Shown here: piece after piece, positions 46,096 through 55,719 of the stretch
How the letters are laid out: each line of letters begins with the position of its first letter
Position numbering within the stretch: the stretch's first letter is position 1
NCBI GenBank assembly: GCA_902799555.1
Contig: CADCBB010000008.1
Location: 1 to 61,976, forward strand
Direction: 5' to 3'
Source: an uncultured Bacteroidales bacterium
GTDB lineage: Bacteria; Bacteroidota; Bacteroidia; Bacteroidales; Paludibacteraceae
Length of the DNA stretch: 61,976 bases
Notes under the pieces: generated by a model
The model's database searches: none
What the model saw: the letters and a program-made list of their open reading frames with translations, nothing else
What the model was told of the DNA's origin: nothing
Made by a program: the position numbers and the translations under genes

Positions 46096-47035
46096 TGGAA
46101 AGAGTAAATATCGTTTGTTGATTATTATCTCTTTGATAGTAATTGGGAATATCCCTTCTTCCGCTCAGATGAGTTCTATTTTGGAGATCGCAGCAGGAGG
46201 AGGGTGGAGTACCTTGGGCTATAAGCTATCCTCTCCTATTTCAACGCTCGATGTCGCTCATAAAGGATCATGGGCTTTCGTGGCGCATGGCGAATATATA
46301 CTGATGTTTAACAACTATATAGGTTTAGGCATGGGGCTGGATCTTTCTCATTTGGGAGATAGAACCTCTATTAACGGACAAATGCAATGGAATGATGTCA
46401 TAGATACCGACGGAGAAGGCTATAACCACCATCTCACTATCTCTCAATGGCATGATAATCAGGATGTTTGGTATCTCCAACCAGGGGTCTTCGTCCATGC
46501 CTCCGTTCCGGTTAGTACGAATTGGACCATCATCCTTGCTGCCGGTGGTAGATATGGGTTCCCAATCTCTAACCGCCTGAGTTATAACGGCACAACATGC
46601 CATAAAGGACTTTATCCGCAGTGGGGGTTAACTTTGTCCGAGATGGAGAACCACGGGTTCTATACCGCAACAGCCTCTATGCAAACGACCGATTGGAAAG
46701 CCAATAGAATGATTGACCTCGTCTTACGGGCAGGAGTACAATACCATATCGGCAAATATACAGCCTTGGTGGTGCGGGCATGGGTGGCTTGCGGAGTAAC
46801 AGATGCATTACGAATCACATCCTCCAACCAAGCCTTGGGGTTCGCAAACGATAAGCCGGGAATGGAAAAAATACATTATTTTATGAATGACTATACCTCC
46901 GTGTTGGCTACCAATCTGGTGACAGATCCACATTCAAAACCCATTGCTGCCGGATTGGAAATAGGTGTACGATGGATATTCCCTCATCCGTCGAAGCGAA
47001 CGAATATATGCCGATGTTTAGATGTATATAGATAG
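46088..47035 (+). CDS. Outer-membrane beta-barrel protein, paralogue of the preceding barrel
   Basis: 315 residues from ATG 46088, which overlaps the previous stop (ATGAATAG). It has a signal peptide (~1-27, SSAQ). It follows the barrel of the upstream protein segment by segment: LGYKLSS/MGYKLRN, VIDTDGEGYNHH/ITDTDGENYTHI, FPISNRLSYNG/LPIANRWSLNG, KGLYPQWGLTL/KGYYPQWNLLL. It lacks the STN and OmpA parts, so it is either a split duplicate or a partner barrel. An upstream extension to 45977 is rejected as it lacks a signal peptide. Confidence 0.8.
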   Translation: MNSGKSKYRLLIIISLIVIGNIPSSAQMSSILEIAAGGGWSTLGYKLSSPISTLDVAHKGSWAFVAHGEYILMFNNYIGLGMGLDLSHLGDRTSINGQMQWNDVIDTDGEGYNHHLTISQWHDNQDVWYLQPGVFVHASVPVSTNWTIILAAGGRYGFPISNRLSYNGTTCHKGLYPQWGLTLSEMENHGFYTATASMQTTDWKANRMIDLVLRAGVQYHIGKYTALVVRAWVACGVTDALRITSSNQALGFANDKPGMEKIHYFMNDYTSVLATNLVTDPHSKPIAAGLEIGVRWIFPHPSKRTNICRCLDVYR

Positions 47036-47060
47036 TGCGATGAATAACGTAATCTGTCTT

Positions 47061-49202
47061 ATGAAACGAGTAGTTCAAATACTTTTGGTGATGGTCGGTC
47101 TTCTGGCGAGCACACAGTTGCATGCCATAGAGCTGCTTCCTACTTTCGGTGATATAGACCATATCCATCTCCCGGCGCTCATGGTGCAGCATGCCGATGG
47201 AGACCAGAGTCTGCAACTACGGGCGCAGGACACGACGTATATTGACAACTCACAATACCAAGAAATGGTGATCGCCACCAAAGATATGGTGCAGCCGTTC
47301 TATGTAACGATCCATGTGCGCCAATGGAAGAACGTGGATATCACCGAGACATGGTACGAGATCTCGCACGCCGAGAAGAAACCCGTTCGCCTGCAACGTT
47401 TCGACAGCGGTTATCTGCCTATTGAGGGTGATGACCCACACCTGCTACATCTGCATGGTAACTGGGCAGCGGAAGGAGTGCCGACAGTGGAACGTCTGAC
47501 ACGTGGCGTGAAGACGATTCGTAACTCGGATGGTGCACGCAATGCGCACCTCGATGCACCGGAAGTGATGATATCGCTGGACGGCATACCGCAAGAAAAC
47601 TACGGTCGCGTGTTTGGTGCGGCGCTCTGCTGGAGCGGAAACTTCGAGATACGTGTGGCGGCTACTGATGAAAAAGGATTCCATTTCTATGCCGGTATAG
47701 ACCCTATGGCTTCCGAGTATATCTTAGAGCCTAAGAAGGTGTTCGCTACGCCGCATTTGGCTTATACCTATTCGACGGAAGGTATGGGTGGCATCTCGCG
47801 TACATTCCATCGTTGGGCACGGACCTGCGGGATGATGCACGATGGTAACACGGTGCGGGATATATTGCTCAACTCATGGGAAGGCATCTATTTCGACATC
47901 ACCGAGGAGAAGATACTCGCCATGATGAATGATATTGCTGCTTTCGGAGGCGAGTTATTTGTGATGGATGATGGTTGGTTCGGTGGTAAGTACCAACGTA
48001 ACTCCGATAATGCTGCTCTCGGCGACTGGGTTGTCGATACGCGTAAACTGCCGAACGGACTCAAAGCCCTTACAGATGCAGCTCGTGACCGCCATATCAA
48101 GTTCGGTATATGGATCGAACCCGAATCAACCAACACGCTCTCGGAACTCTATGAGAAGCATCCCGACTGGGTGCTCCAAGAACGCGGACGCGAACTCAAA
48201 CTCGGGCGCGGAGGTACGCAACTCGTGCTCGACATGACCAACCCCAAGGTGCAGGATTTTGTCCTCTCCATCGTCGATAATCTGCTCACCAAACACCCCG
48301 AGATAGCTTATATCAAATGGGACGCGAACGCTTCGATCCAGAACTACGGTTCGCCGTATCTGCAGTCTCTAAACACTAAACACTCAACACTAAACTCTAA
48401 CCTCTACGTGGACTATCATCTGGGGTTGGTCAAGACCCTCGAACGTATCCGCACCAAGTACCCGAACGTCACTATCCAAAACTGCGCATCGGGTGGCGGA
48501 CGGGCAAACTATGGGTTGATGCCCTATTTCGATGAGTTCTGGGTGAGTGACAACAACGATGCCCTCCAGCGTGTTTATATCCAATGGGGCACATCCTACT
48601 TCTTTCCCTCCAATGCCATGGCGCAGCACATAGGCGGTTCGCCGTACCTCATGACCGGACGCACGACACCGATCAAGTTCCGTTGCGATGTAGCGATGAG
48701 TGGACGGCTCGGTATGGAGTTGCAGCCTGCACATATGTCTGACGAGGAACGCACCCAGTGTACTGTCGCTTTCAGGGACTACAAAGCCCTTCGCGAACTG
48801 ATCCAACTCGGTAACCTCTACCGTCTCGTATCACCATACAATGACAAATGTCAAATGTCAAATGTCAAATTGCCGGAAACGCAGAGCATTGCGGCATTGA
48901 TGTATGTGAATGATGCGAAAGACCACGCCGTTCTCTTTGCGTATGGGTTATCATCTTTCATGAAACAGGCATCACGCCGTATCCGTCTGGCAGGACTCGA
49001 TCCGAACCGTACCTATACGCTCCATGAGAGAAACATCCGCGTGGTGTATAACCATAGCAAAGGAGCTTGGGACGAAGGTCAACCATGCGACCTTGACGGC
49101 AAATCCTTCACCGGAGAATATCTCATGTCCGTCGGACTGGACATACCCCTCTCCACGGAATATAATATAGATTACCCATCCCGCATCTTTGAATTGAAAT
49201 GA
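47061..49202 (+). CDS. GH36 alpha-galactosidase
   Basis: 713 residues from ATG 47061, with a signal peptide ending TQLHA (~22). The GH36 core has the nucleophile in IKWDANAS (Asp421) and the acid/base in WVSDNND (Asp497), plus DDGWFGGKY and CASGGGR. It removes alpha-1,6-galactose side chains from galactomannan, probably in the periplasm. Two short DNA repeats insert low-complexity segments: SLNTKHSTLNSNL (48366-48402) and NDKCQMSNVK (48839-48871). The stop overlaps the next start (ATGA). ATGs at 47022 and 47040 are less likely because they precede the signal peptide. Confidence 0.93.
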   Translation: MKRVVQILLVMVGLLASTQLHAIELLPTFGDIDHIHLPALMVQHADGDQSLQLRAQDTTYIDNSQYQEMVIATKDMVQPFYVTIHVRQWKNVDITETWYEISHAEKKPVRLQRFDSGYLPIEGDDPHLLHLHGNWAAEGVPTVERLTRGVKTIRNSDGARNAHLDAPEVMISLDGIPQENYGRVFGAALCWSGNFEIRVAATDEKGFHFYAGIDPMASEYILEPKKVFATPHLAYTYSTEGMGGISRTFHRWARTCGMMHDGNTVRDILLNSWEGIYFDITEEKILAMMNDIAAFGGELFVMDDGWFGGKYQRNSDNAALGDWVVDTRKLPNGLKALTDAARDRHIKFGIWIEPESTNTLSELYEKHPDWVLQERGRELKLGRGGTQLVLDMTNPKVQDFVLSIVDNLLTKHPEIAYIKWDANASIQNYGSPYLQSLNTKHSTLNSNLYVDYHLGLVKTLERIRTKYPNVTIQNCASGGGRANYGLMPYFDEFWVSDNNDALQRVYIQWGTSYFFPSNAMAQHIGGSPYLMTGRTTPIKFRCDVAMSGRLGMELQPAHMSDEERTQCTVAFRDYKALRELIQLGNLYRLVSPYNDKCQMSNVKLPETQSIAALMYVNDAKDHAVLFAYGLSSFMKQASRRIRLAGLDPNRTYTLHERNIRVVYNHSKGAWDEGQPCDLDGKSFTGEYLMSVGLDIPLSTEYNIDYPSRIFELK
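48366..48402 (+). repeat. In-frame ~8 bp repeat in the GH36 gene
   Basis: CTAAACA / CTAAACA / CTCAACA / CTAAACT units encode SLNTKHSTLNSNL in a loop between conserved GH36 segments. Confidence 0.7.
48839..48871 (+). repeat. In-frame 8 bp repeat in the GH36 gene
   Basis: ACAAATGT, CAAATGT, CAAATGT, CAAATT units encode DKCQMSNVK near the C-terminal part of the enzyme. Confidence 0.75.
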
Positions 49203-52200
49203 GACCCTTATTTTCCTTCGTACATAAATCGTACATCGTACTTCTGTCCCTCGTCCTTCTCGCGGCTTGCCGCCCTGCAAAGGAAGATACTGCTGCACAA
49301 CTACTGCTGCAGCGTTTGGATTCATTGCAGAAGCAAGGCTGCATGTTCGGTCATCAGGATGACCCCATGTATGGCGTTCACTGGCAATACGAAGCCGGAC
49401 GAAGCGATGTGTTGGAGTCGTGCGGCGATTATCCTGCTGTCATGGGCTTTGACCTTGGAGGCATAGAGATTGAAGCCTCCAGGAACCTCGATTCTGTGCC
49501 TTTTGACCGCATACGTACCGAGATACAGGAGCATCACCGTCGCGGGGGCATAGTGACGCTCAGCTGGCATCCGCGTAATCCTATTACTTCGGATGAGACT
49601 ATCGGTGCTCCGTGGCCGGCCGGTACATCCTGGGATGTCTCATCCGGGGCGGTCGCTTCACTGTTGCCCGGAGGCGTGGAGCATCAGCGGAAGTTGGTGT
49701 GGCTCTCCCGCGTCCGCGATTTCTTGGCATCGCTCACGGACGATCAAGGAAAACCCATACCGCTTATCTTCCGCCCTTGGCATGAGAACAACGGTTCGTG
49801 GTTCTGGTGGGGAGAAGGGCATTGTACACCCGAGCAATACCGTGCCCTATGGAATATGACGCAGGATTATATCAACGCCGATCTGGCTTCTTCCATCGTG
49901 TGGGCTTATTCGCCTAATCTGGACGGCTCGCTTACGGAAGAGAAGTTCCTCGTTCGTTATCCCGGGGATGACCGTGTGGATATGATTGGGCTCGATGCCT
50001 ACCAATGGGGCACGGAAGAAGACTACGTCAACCAAGCCGGTGCGGACCTTAATTACCTCTGTGCCTTTGGTGCAGCGCATAACAAACTCGTAGCCCTCAC
50101 CGAATGTGGCAGGCGGTCCATGCCGGATCCGACATGGTGGAATAAAGTGTTTCTTCCATTGATCAAATCCTACCCGTTATCTTATGCATTAGTATGGCGG
50201 AATGGAGATGAACAAGAGCATTTCGGACCCGTTCCAGGCACCTCGAATGCTGCTTGGTTCAAGATCGTTTACAATAGTCCTCGCATATTATTCCTCAATG
50301 ACATAGCCCCATCCCCTTTTGTAAGACAACAAGGAGGAGCATTTAAACTGAACGGAAAAGAATACACCTATGTCGGAACGAATCTGTGGTATGGAGCCAT
50401 TCTTGCTTCGCAAGGACAAGGTGGAGATAGAGAACGACTAATAGCGGAATTAGATACATTGCAAGCACTCGGAGTTACGAATCTTCGCATCTTGGTCGGG
50501 AGCGATGGTGACCGCGGAGTGCTAACGAAAGTAGAACCTACGCTTCAAATAGCACCGGGCGTGTATAACGACACAATTCTCGATGGGTTAGACTGGTTGT
50601 TATGCCAAATGGGGAAACGAGATATGAAGGCAGTGCTATATCTCAATAATTCATGGGAGTGGTCCGGCGGTTACGGGTTTTATCTGGAGCATGCCGGTTA
50701 TGGTCCCACTCCGCGACCTGAAGAGGCTGGATATGAGACCTATATGCGCCATGTGGCGCAATTCGCGACTTCCGATTCGGCGCAATATCTATTCTATGAT
50801 TATGTCCGGTTTATCGTATCGCGTACTAATCGGTATTCGAAGATACCATATACAGAGGACCCGACTATCATGGCATGGCAGATAGGAAACGAGCCGCGTG
50901 CTTTTGGAGAAAAGCCAAAAGAACCCTTTGCATGCTGGCTGAGAAAGACCTCGGCTCTTATCCGATCAATAGATAAGAACCATCTTATCTCTATTGGAAG
51001 TGAAGGAATTTGGGGATGCGAAATGGATTCTGCTCTCTATGACCGGATATCGGCAGATCCCAATATAGATTATTTGACGGTGCATATATGGCCCTATAAC
51101 TGGGGGTGGGTGCGTATGCCCTCTTTACAAACCGATGTGCAAGATGCAATCCGAAATACGGATACGTATCTGCGCGCTCACAACGCTATCGCTGCCAGGA
51201 TTCATAAACCCATCGTCATAGAAGAATTTGGTTTCCCTCGTGACAATATGAGCTATACTCCCGGAAGCCCTACTATCGCGCGTGATAGTTATTACCGGCA
51301 TATATTCGATTTGGTAAAGCGCGAACCGACTATCGCCGGGTGCAATTTCTGGGCATGGGGAGGAAGTGCAAAGGCGAACCATAATCAATGGAGAGTCGGA
51401 GATGACTATACCGGAGATCCTGCGCAAGAACCACAGGGGCTGAATTCCGTTTTTGTGTCGGATACAACAACGCTTGCCGTCATTCATGATTACACGAATA
51501 CGAATATGCCAAATAATCGTTTCGTATGGAGTGGGGAACTGGAGTTTGCTCAGCAATGGACTATTTGGAAACAATTACCGGCAGAACTTTTTGAACATGC
51601 CGAGATTGGGCAAATATTGCAAATCAGATATAATCAGCTCAGCGCCGGAGCCCAATTGAAACTCAGTAAAAGTAATTGGGATATTATGCCTGACACGGAG
51701 ATCAGAAATATCAATGGTCTCTATGAGGAATATACGATTACTCCTCCCATGCTGTCCGAATTGCAGTCAGGAGGACTGATTATATCCGGTACTTCATTCC
51801 TTCTAACCGGTGTACAACTCATAAACCCCTCCAACCTCTCTTCGTTGGCATTTACCCTTCCTGTGCGAGATAATTGGGTGTATGACGAGAATCCGGTATT
51901 CACTATTTATTTTGAAAATCCATCGGATGAACGAAAAGAAGCGGATATAGACATATATATCAAGACCGACCAAATGCAACCCGTAACGACGATACATCAA
52001 CACGCTCATATTGCGCCTCGGTCATCACAAGATGTAGAGGTAAAAACGAAATATGATTTAATTCCGGGTTTCTATAATGCTACCTGTATCATTAATGATG
52101 AGATGGCGCGTAATTTTGTCTTCGCTGTTCACCCTACCGATATTGTCTCCCTTCCCGATAAACAAGCCGACTTCGAGGATTTTTGGACTGCTGCCAAATC

Positions 52201-53116
52201 TCAACTAAAGTCCATAGATATGCGCCCCGTCTTGACGGAGATACCAACCAAATCTACTGCTGCTCGCAAAGTTTATCTCGTCGAGTTTTACTCTATCCCG
52301 GACGGTTTAAGTGGAGAACCGGTACTGATTCGAGGATATTATTGTGAACCGCAAGATGGGAAAAAACATCCGGTCATAATCCATTATGCAGGATACGACT
52401 CAGGCTATCGCCCCGGAGGACACGATGTCAAACCCTATTGCCCATCCGGAGATGCAGAACCTCAGTATGCGGAGTTTTATCTGGCTACCCGTGGACAATA
52501 TATCAATAATCGCGCCGCAGACGAGCGGGAACCGGATGGTAAAGGAGATTTTAACAATACCTATGGGGATTGGTTCGCTTTTCATTTTGGCGACAAAGAC
52601 TCGTACTACTATCGTGGCGCTTTCATGGATTGTGTACAGGCGGTACGATTCATGGCTACACGACCTACAAGCGATATGAATAATCTCTTCGCCGAGGGGC
52701 ATAGTCAGGGAGGTGCCTTTACGTATGCTGCGGCAGCGCTGAGCGACTATCCGTTCCGTGCTATCGCACCGGCTATCGCTTTTATGGGCGATTATCCCGA
52801 TTACTTCAAGATAGCTCATTGGCCGGCAAATGTAGCCAAAGAGAATCAACAATCCATGACCGATGAACAACTATATAACTTCCTCTCTTACTTTGATACC
52901 AAAAACCTGGCTACTATGATTCCATCTGCGACCTTGGCTTGCCTTGGCCTGCAAGATGATGTCTGTCCGCCACATACGAATATCGCACCCTATAATAATT
53001 TGAGGACGAAGGATAAAAGGTTGGTCATCAATCCGGAATTAAAACATCAGGCTGCTCATACTTGGTATGACGAGATGATGCAGTTTTTCCAATCCCATAT
53101 AGTCCATGATCGATAA
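49199..53116 (+). CDS. Trifunctional GH26-GH5-CE7 lipoprotein (mannanase, mannanase, acetyl esterase)
   Basis: 1305 residues. The lipobox LLAAC gives Cys24, followed by RPAKED. Domains: GH26 (~30-375) with acid/base WHENNGSW (Glu196) and nucleophile LTECGRR (Glu302); GH5, GH5_7-like (~378-760), with WQIGNEPRAF (Glu565) and VIEEFGFPRD (Glu676); a beta-rich linker (~765-990); and a CE7/AXE1-type esterase (~990-1305) with GHSQGG (Ser1169), GLQDDVCPP (Asp1253) and LKHQAAH (His1283). All catalytic residues are present. It would cut and deacetylate acetylated (gluco)mannan in one polypeptide. The ATG overlaps the GH36 stop. No stop or frameshift separates the domains. CE7 family members usually act on acetyl-xylan or oligosaccharides; mannan as substrate is inferred from context. 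Confidence 0.9.
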   Translation: MRPLFSFVHKSYIVLLSLVLLAACRPAKEDTAAQLLLQRLDSLQKQGCMFGHQDDPMYGVHWQYEAGRSDVLESCGDYPAVMGFDLGGIEIEASRNLDSVPFDRIRTEIQEHHRRGGIVTLSWHPRNPITSDETIGAPWPAGTSWDVSSGAVASLLPGGVEHQRKLVWLSRVRDFLASLTDDQGKPIPLIFRPWHENNGSWFWWGEGHCTPEQYRALWNMTQDYINADLASSIVWAYSPNLDGSLTEEKFLVRYPGDDRVDMIGLDAYQWGTEEDYVNQAGADLNYLCAFGAAHNKLVALTECGRRSMPDPTWWNKVFLPLIKSYPLSYALVWRNGDEQEHFGPVPGTSNAAWFKIVYNSPRILFLNDIAPSPFVRQQGGAFKLNGKEYTYVGTNLWYGAILASQGQGGDRERLIAELDTLQALGVTNLRILVGSDGDRGVLTKVEPTLQIAPGVYNDTILDGLDWLLCQMGKRDMKAVLYLNNSWEWSGGYGFYLEHAGYGPTPRPEEAGYETYMRHVAQFATSDSAQYLFYDYVRFIVSRTNRYSKIPYTEDPTIMAWQIGNEPRAFGEKPKEPFACWLRKTSALIRSIDKNHLISIGSEGIWGCEMDSALYDRISADPNIDYLTVHIWPYNWGWVRMPSLQTDVQDAIRNTDTYLRAHNAIAARIHKPIVIEEFGFPRDNMSYTPGSPTIARDSYYRHIFDLVKREPTIAGCNFWAWGGSAKANHNQWRVGDDYTGDPAQEPQGLNSVFVSDTTTLAVIHDYTNTNMPNNRFVWSGELEFAQQWTIWKQLPAELFEHAEIGQILQIRYNQLSAGAQLKLSKSNWDIMPDTEIRNINGLYEEYTITPPMLSELQSGGLIISGTSFLLTGVQLINPSNLSSLAFTLPVRDNWVYDENPVFTIYFENPSDERKEADIDIYIKTDQMQPVTTIHQHAHIAPRSSQDVEVKTKYDLIPGFYNATCIINDEMARNFVFAVHPTDIVSLPDKQADFEDFWTAAKSQLKSIDMRPVLTEIPTKSTAARKVYLVEFYSIPDGLSGEPVLIRGYYCEPQDGKKHPVIIHYAGYDSGYRPGGHDVKPYCPSGDAEPQYAEFYLATRGQYINNRAADEREPDGKGDFNNTYGDWFAFHFGDKDSYYYRGAFMDCVQAVRFMATRPTSDMNNLFAEGHSQGGAFTYAAAALSDYPFRAIAPAIAFMGDYPDYFKIAHWPANVAKENQQSMTDEQLYNFLSYFDTKNLATMIPSATLACLGLQDDVCPPHTNIAPYNNLRTKDKRLVINPELKHQAAHTWYDEMMQFFQSHIVHDR

Positions 53117-53134
53117 TATTAAAAACACAAACAT

Positions 53135-54304
53135 ATGAGTTATTTAGAAAAACTTAGTGCACTCCGTTCTGCACACGAAGCGCTACTGACGCGCAAAAAC
53201 GAACCTATAGAGGGCGGAAATGGTATTTATACCAAATACCGTTACCCGATTCTTACCGCGGAGCACACGCCGCTCGAATGGCGGTATGACTTTAACAAAG
53301 AGTCCAACCCTTATCTGATGCAGCGCATCATGATGAACGGTGTGTTCAACGCCGGAGCAATCCTTTTTGAAGGCAAATATACAGTAGTCGCCCGTGTGGA
53401 GGGTGCTGATCGCAAGTCCTTCTTTGCGGTAGCGCAGTCTGATAACGGCATCGATAACTGGCGTTTCTGGCCAGAACCAATCACCATGCCCGATGGCGAT
53501 AATGCCCCTGCGACGAATGTCTATGACATGAGGATCACGCAGCATGAGGACGGATGGATATATGGTATCTTCTGCGTCGAACGCCATGACGATACCAAGC
53601 CTTTTGACCCCTCTGCCGCTACCGCTGCAGCCGGTATTGCCCGCACCAAAGACCTCGTTCATTGGGAGCGACTTAAAGATCTTTCCTCCCTCTGCCAGCA
53701 ACGTAACGTCGTCCTCCATCCGGAGTTCGTGGATGGGCAGTATGCGCTCTACACCCGTCCGCAGGATGGCTTTATCGAGACCGGTAAAGGCGGTGGTATA
53801 GGGTGGACGCTCACACCCGACATCACGCACGCCGAGGTGCGTAACGAGCGTATCATCTTCGGTCGTAACTACCACACCGTCTATGAGGTCAAGAACGGCG
53901 AAGGACCCGCTCCTATCAAGACCGCTAAGGGTTGGCTGCATCTCGCCCACGGTGTACGGGCTACTGCGGACGGTCTGCGGTACGTGCTCTATCTGTACAT
54001 GACCGCCCTCGATGACCCTACACGCATCATCGCTAAACCCGGCGGATGGTTCCTCATTCCGGAAGGAGCAGAATATATCGGTGATGTGATGAATGTCGCT
54101 TTCTCCAACGGTTGGATAGCGGACCCGGACGGTCGTGTGTTCATCTACTATGCTTCGGCGGACACCCGGCTCCATGTAGCCACCACCACCATCGACCAAC
54201 TGCTCGACTACTGTCTCCATACCCCGGAAGACGGTCTCACCACCGGTGCTTCCGTCGAGACCATCAAAGCCCTCATCGCAAAAAATGCCTCAATGTCTAA
54301 ATAA
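53135..54304 (+). CDS. GH130 4-O-beta-mannosyl-glucose phosphorylase
   Basis: 389 residues with no signal peptide, so cytoplasmic. It splits mannosyl-beta-1,4-glucose with phosphate into mannose-1-phosphate and glucose. The catalytic Asp is in VYDMRIT (Asp131, the same number as in the well-studied Bacteroides enzyme by my recollection). Other GH130_1 features are YLMQRIMMNGVFN, VARVEGADR, TRPQDGF and RNYHTVYEVKNGEGP. It lies next to the epimerase that makes its substrate. Confidence 0.94.
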   Translation: MSYLEKLSALRSAHEALLTRKNEPIEGGNGIYTKYRYPILTAEHTPLEWRYDFNKESNPYLMQRIMMNGVFNAGAILFEGKYTVVARVEGADRKSFFAVAQSDNGIDNWRFWPEPITMPDGDNAPATNVYDMRITQHEDGWIYGIFCVERHDDTKPFDPSAATAAAGIARTKDLVHWERLKDLSSLCQQRNVVLHPEFVDGQYALYTRPQDGFIETGKGGGIGWTLTPDITHAEVRNERIIFGRNYHTVYEVKNGEGPAPIKTAKGWLHLAHGVRATADGLRYVLYLYMTALDDPTRIIAKPGGWFLIPEGAEYIGDVMNVAFSNGWIADPDGRVFIYYASADTRLHVATTTIDQLLDYCLHTPEDGLTTGASVETIKALIAKNASMSK

Positions 54305-54339
54305 ATGACCAAATGGTAAATGATAAAATGGTAAATATC
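54303..54339 (+). repeat. AAATGGT/AAATGAT repeat supplying symporter start codons
   Basis: AAATGACC, AAATGGTA, AATGATAA, AATGGTAAA units offer two in-frame ATGs (54313, 54328) for the transporter. Confidence 0.65.
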
Positions 54340-55719
54340 AAGTGGCTCCGCCACGTAGGCTACGGTTTCGGCGACATGTCCTCGTCGATGTTCTGGAAGG
54401 TGTTCTCGTATTACCTGCCGTTCTTTTACAGCAATATCTTCGGGCTGTCGCTCAAAGATGCAGGTATCATCTTGCTCGTCACCCGTATCTGGGATGCCGT
54501 ATCCGACCCGATGATGGGTATCCTCGCGGATCGAACGAACACACGCTGGGGTAAGTACCGTCCGTATTTGCTCTTTGTGGCACCGCTGTTCAGTATAGCC
54601 GGTATCTTGCTCTTTACCACTCCGGACTGGGGCTATTCCGCTAAACTCGTTTGGGCATATGTCACCTACATCCTTATGATGACCATCTATACGGGAATCA
54701 ATGTGCCTTACGGTGCTATGTTAGGGGTGATGACCGATGATAGCCAAGAGAAAACGGTTTATTCGTCCTTCCGTATGTTCTTTGCCTACGGAGGTTCGTT
54801 CCTGGCACTCTTCTTATGGGAGCCGCTCTGTAATGCGCTCGGTGGCTACGACAATCCGCAAGGTTGGTTCTGGGCAATGGTCGTCATAGCTTCCGCATGC
54901 TTCCTCCTCTTCCTCTGCTGTTTCTCGCTGACTAAGGAGGAACTCAAAACGGTCAGCACAGTTTCCATTGGTGCGGATTTCAAATCGTTGTTATCTAACA
55001 AACCCTGGTGGCTGCTTATTGGCGCGGCGCTCTGTTTCAATCTTTTCTGTACTGTTCGTGGGGCTTCTGTGGCTTATTATTTCGCCGACATCATTCCTGC
55101 CCAGACACGTTTGACGATAGGAGGATGGTCATTCCTCTTCTACGCGGGATTATTCCTTGCTGTGGGAGAAGTAAGCAACATGATAGGTGTCGCTACATGC
55201 GTACCTCTGGCAGCTAAGTTTGGTAAGAAAACAACCTTCATTGCCGTCAATGTCGGGCTGTGTATCCTGTCTATCCTGTTCTTCTTTATTCCCGTAACCC
55301 ATACCGGTATGTGGCTCATGCTTATCGCACAAGTGCTGATCTCGCTGCTCACCGGTATCATGTCACCGCTGGTGTGGTCGATGTACGCCGATGTGTCGGA
55401 CTACGCGGAACAACGATATAAAACCGCATCCACCGGACTCATCTTCTCCTCTTCATCTATGGCGCAGAAGTTCGGTGGTGCTATCGGTGGCTCGGCTGCT
55501 CTATGGCTCCTTGCTGCCTGCGGGTATATCAGCAATCAGCCGTCAGCTGTCAGCCTTCAGCCTGACTCCGCACTCCTGTGCCTCCGCTACCTTATGTCCT
55601 TCATCCCGGCGGCTGTCAGTCTGCTGGCAATTCTTATCGTTTCCTTCTATCCGCTGACTACGGCGAAGATGGCGCAAATAGATGAACAACTCAAATTTCA
55701 ACGACAACATGCTCAGTAA
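54313..55719 (+). CDS. GPH-family sugar:cation symporter (mannobiose uptake)
   Basis: 468 residues (453 if ATG 54328 is used). About 12 transmembrane helices. The GPH/MelB-type signature is RIWDAVSDPMMGILADRTNTRWGKYRPY. It probably imports mannobiose or short mannosides across the inner membrane with Na+ or H+. A CAGTCAGC-type repeat (55529-55567) inserts NQPSAVSLQPDS in a periplasmic or cytoplasmic loop between the last helices. Its 3' end overlaps the epimerase gene. Confidence 0.92.
   Translation: MVNDKMVNIKWLRHVGYGFGDMSSSMFWKVFSYYLPFFYSNIFGLSLKDAGIILLVTRIWDAVSDPMMGILADRTNTRWGKYRPYLLFVAPLFSIAGILLFTTPDWGYSAKLVWAYVTYILMMTIYTGINVPYGAMLGVMTDDSQEKTVYSSFRMFFAYGGSFLALFLWEPLCNALGGYDNPQGWFWAMVVIASACFLLFLCCFSLTKEELKTVSTVSIGADFKSLLSNKPWWLLIGAALCFNLFCTVRGASVAYYFADIIPAQTRLTIGGWSFLFYAGLFLAVGEVSNMIGVATCVPLAAKFGKKTTFIAVNVGLCILSILFFFIPVTHTGMWLMLIAQVLISLLTGIMSPLVWSMYADVSDYAEQRYKTASTGLIFSSSSMAQKFGGAIGGSAALWLLAACGYISNQPSAVSLQPDSALLCLRYLMSFIPAAVSLLAILIVSFYPLTTAKMAQIDEQLKFQRQHAQ
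55529..55567 (+). repeat. In-frame ~8 bp repeat in the symporter gene
   Basis: ATCAGCA, ATCAGCC, GTCAGCT, GTCAGCC, TTCAGCC units encode SNQPSAVSLQP in a loop between helices. Confidence 0.75.

Noticed and set aside
44320-47035. Considered as one gene broken by a frameshift
   Set aside because: The upstream protein ends with a complete OmpA domain and the downstream one has its own signal peptide and an entire barrel, so this is a tandem duplication.
49199-53116. Considered as a chimeric assembly join of separate genes
   Set aside because: The frame is open across all domain borders, composition is even, and the domains fit the locus; raw reads would still be the final check.
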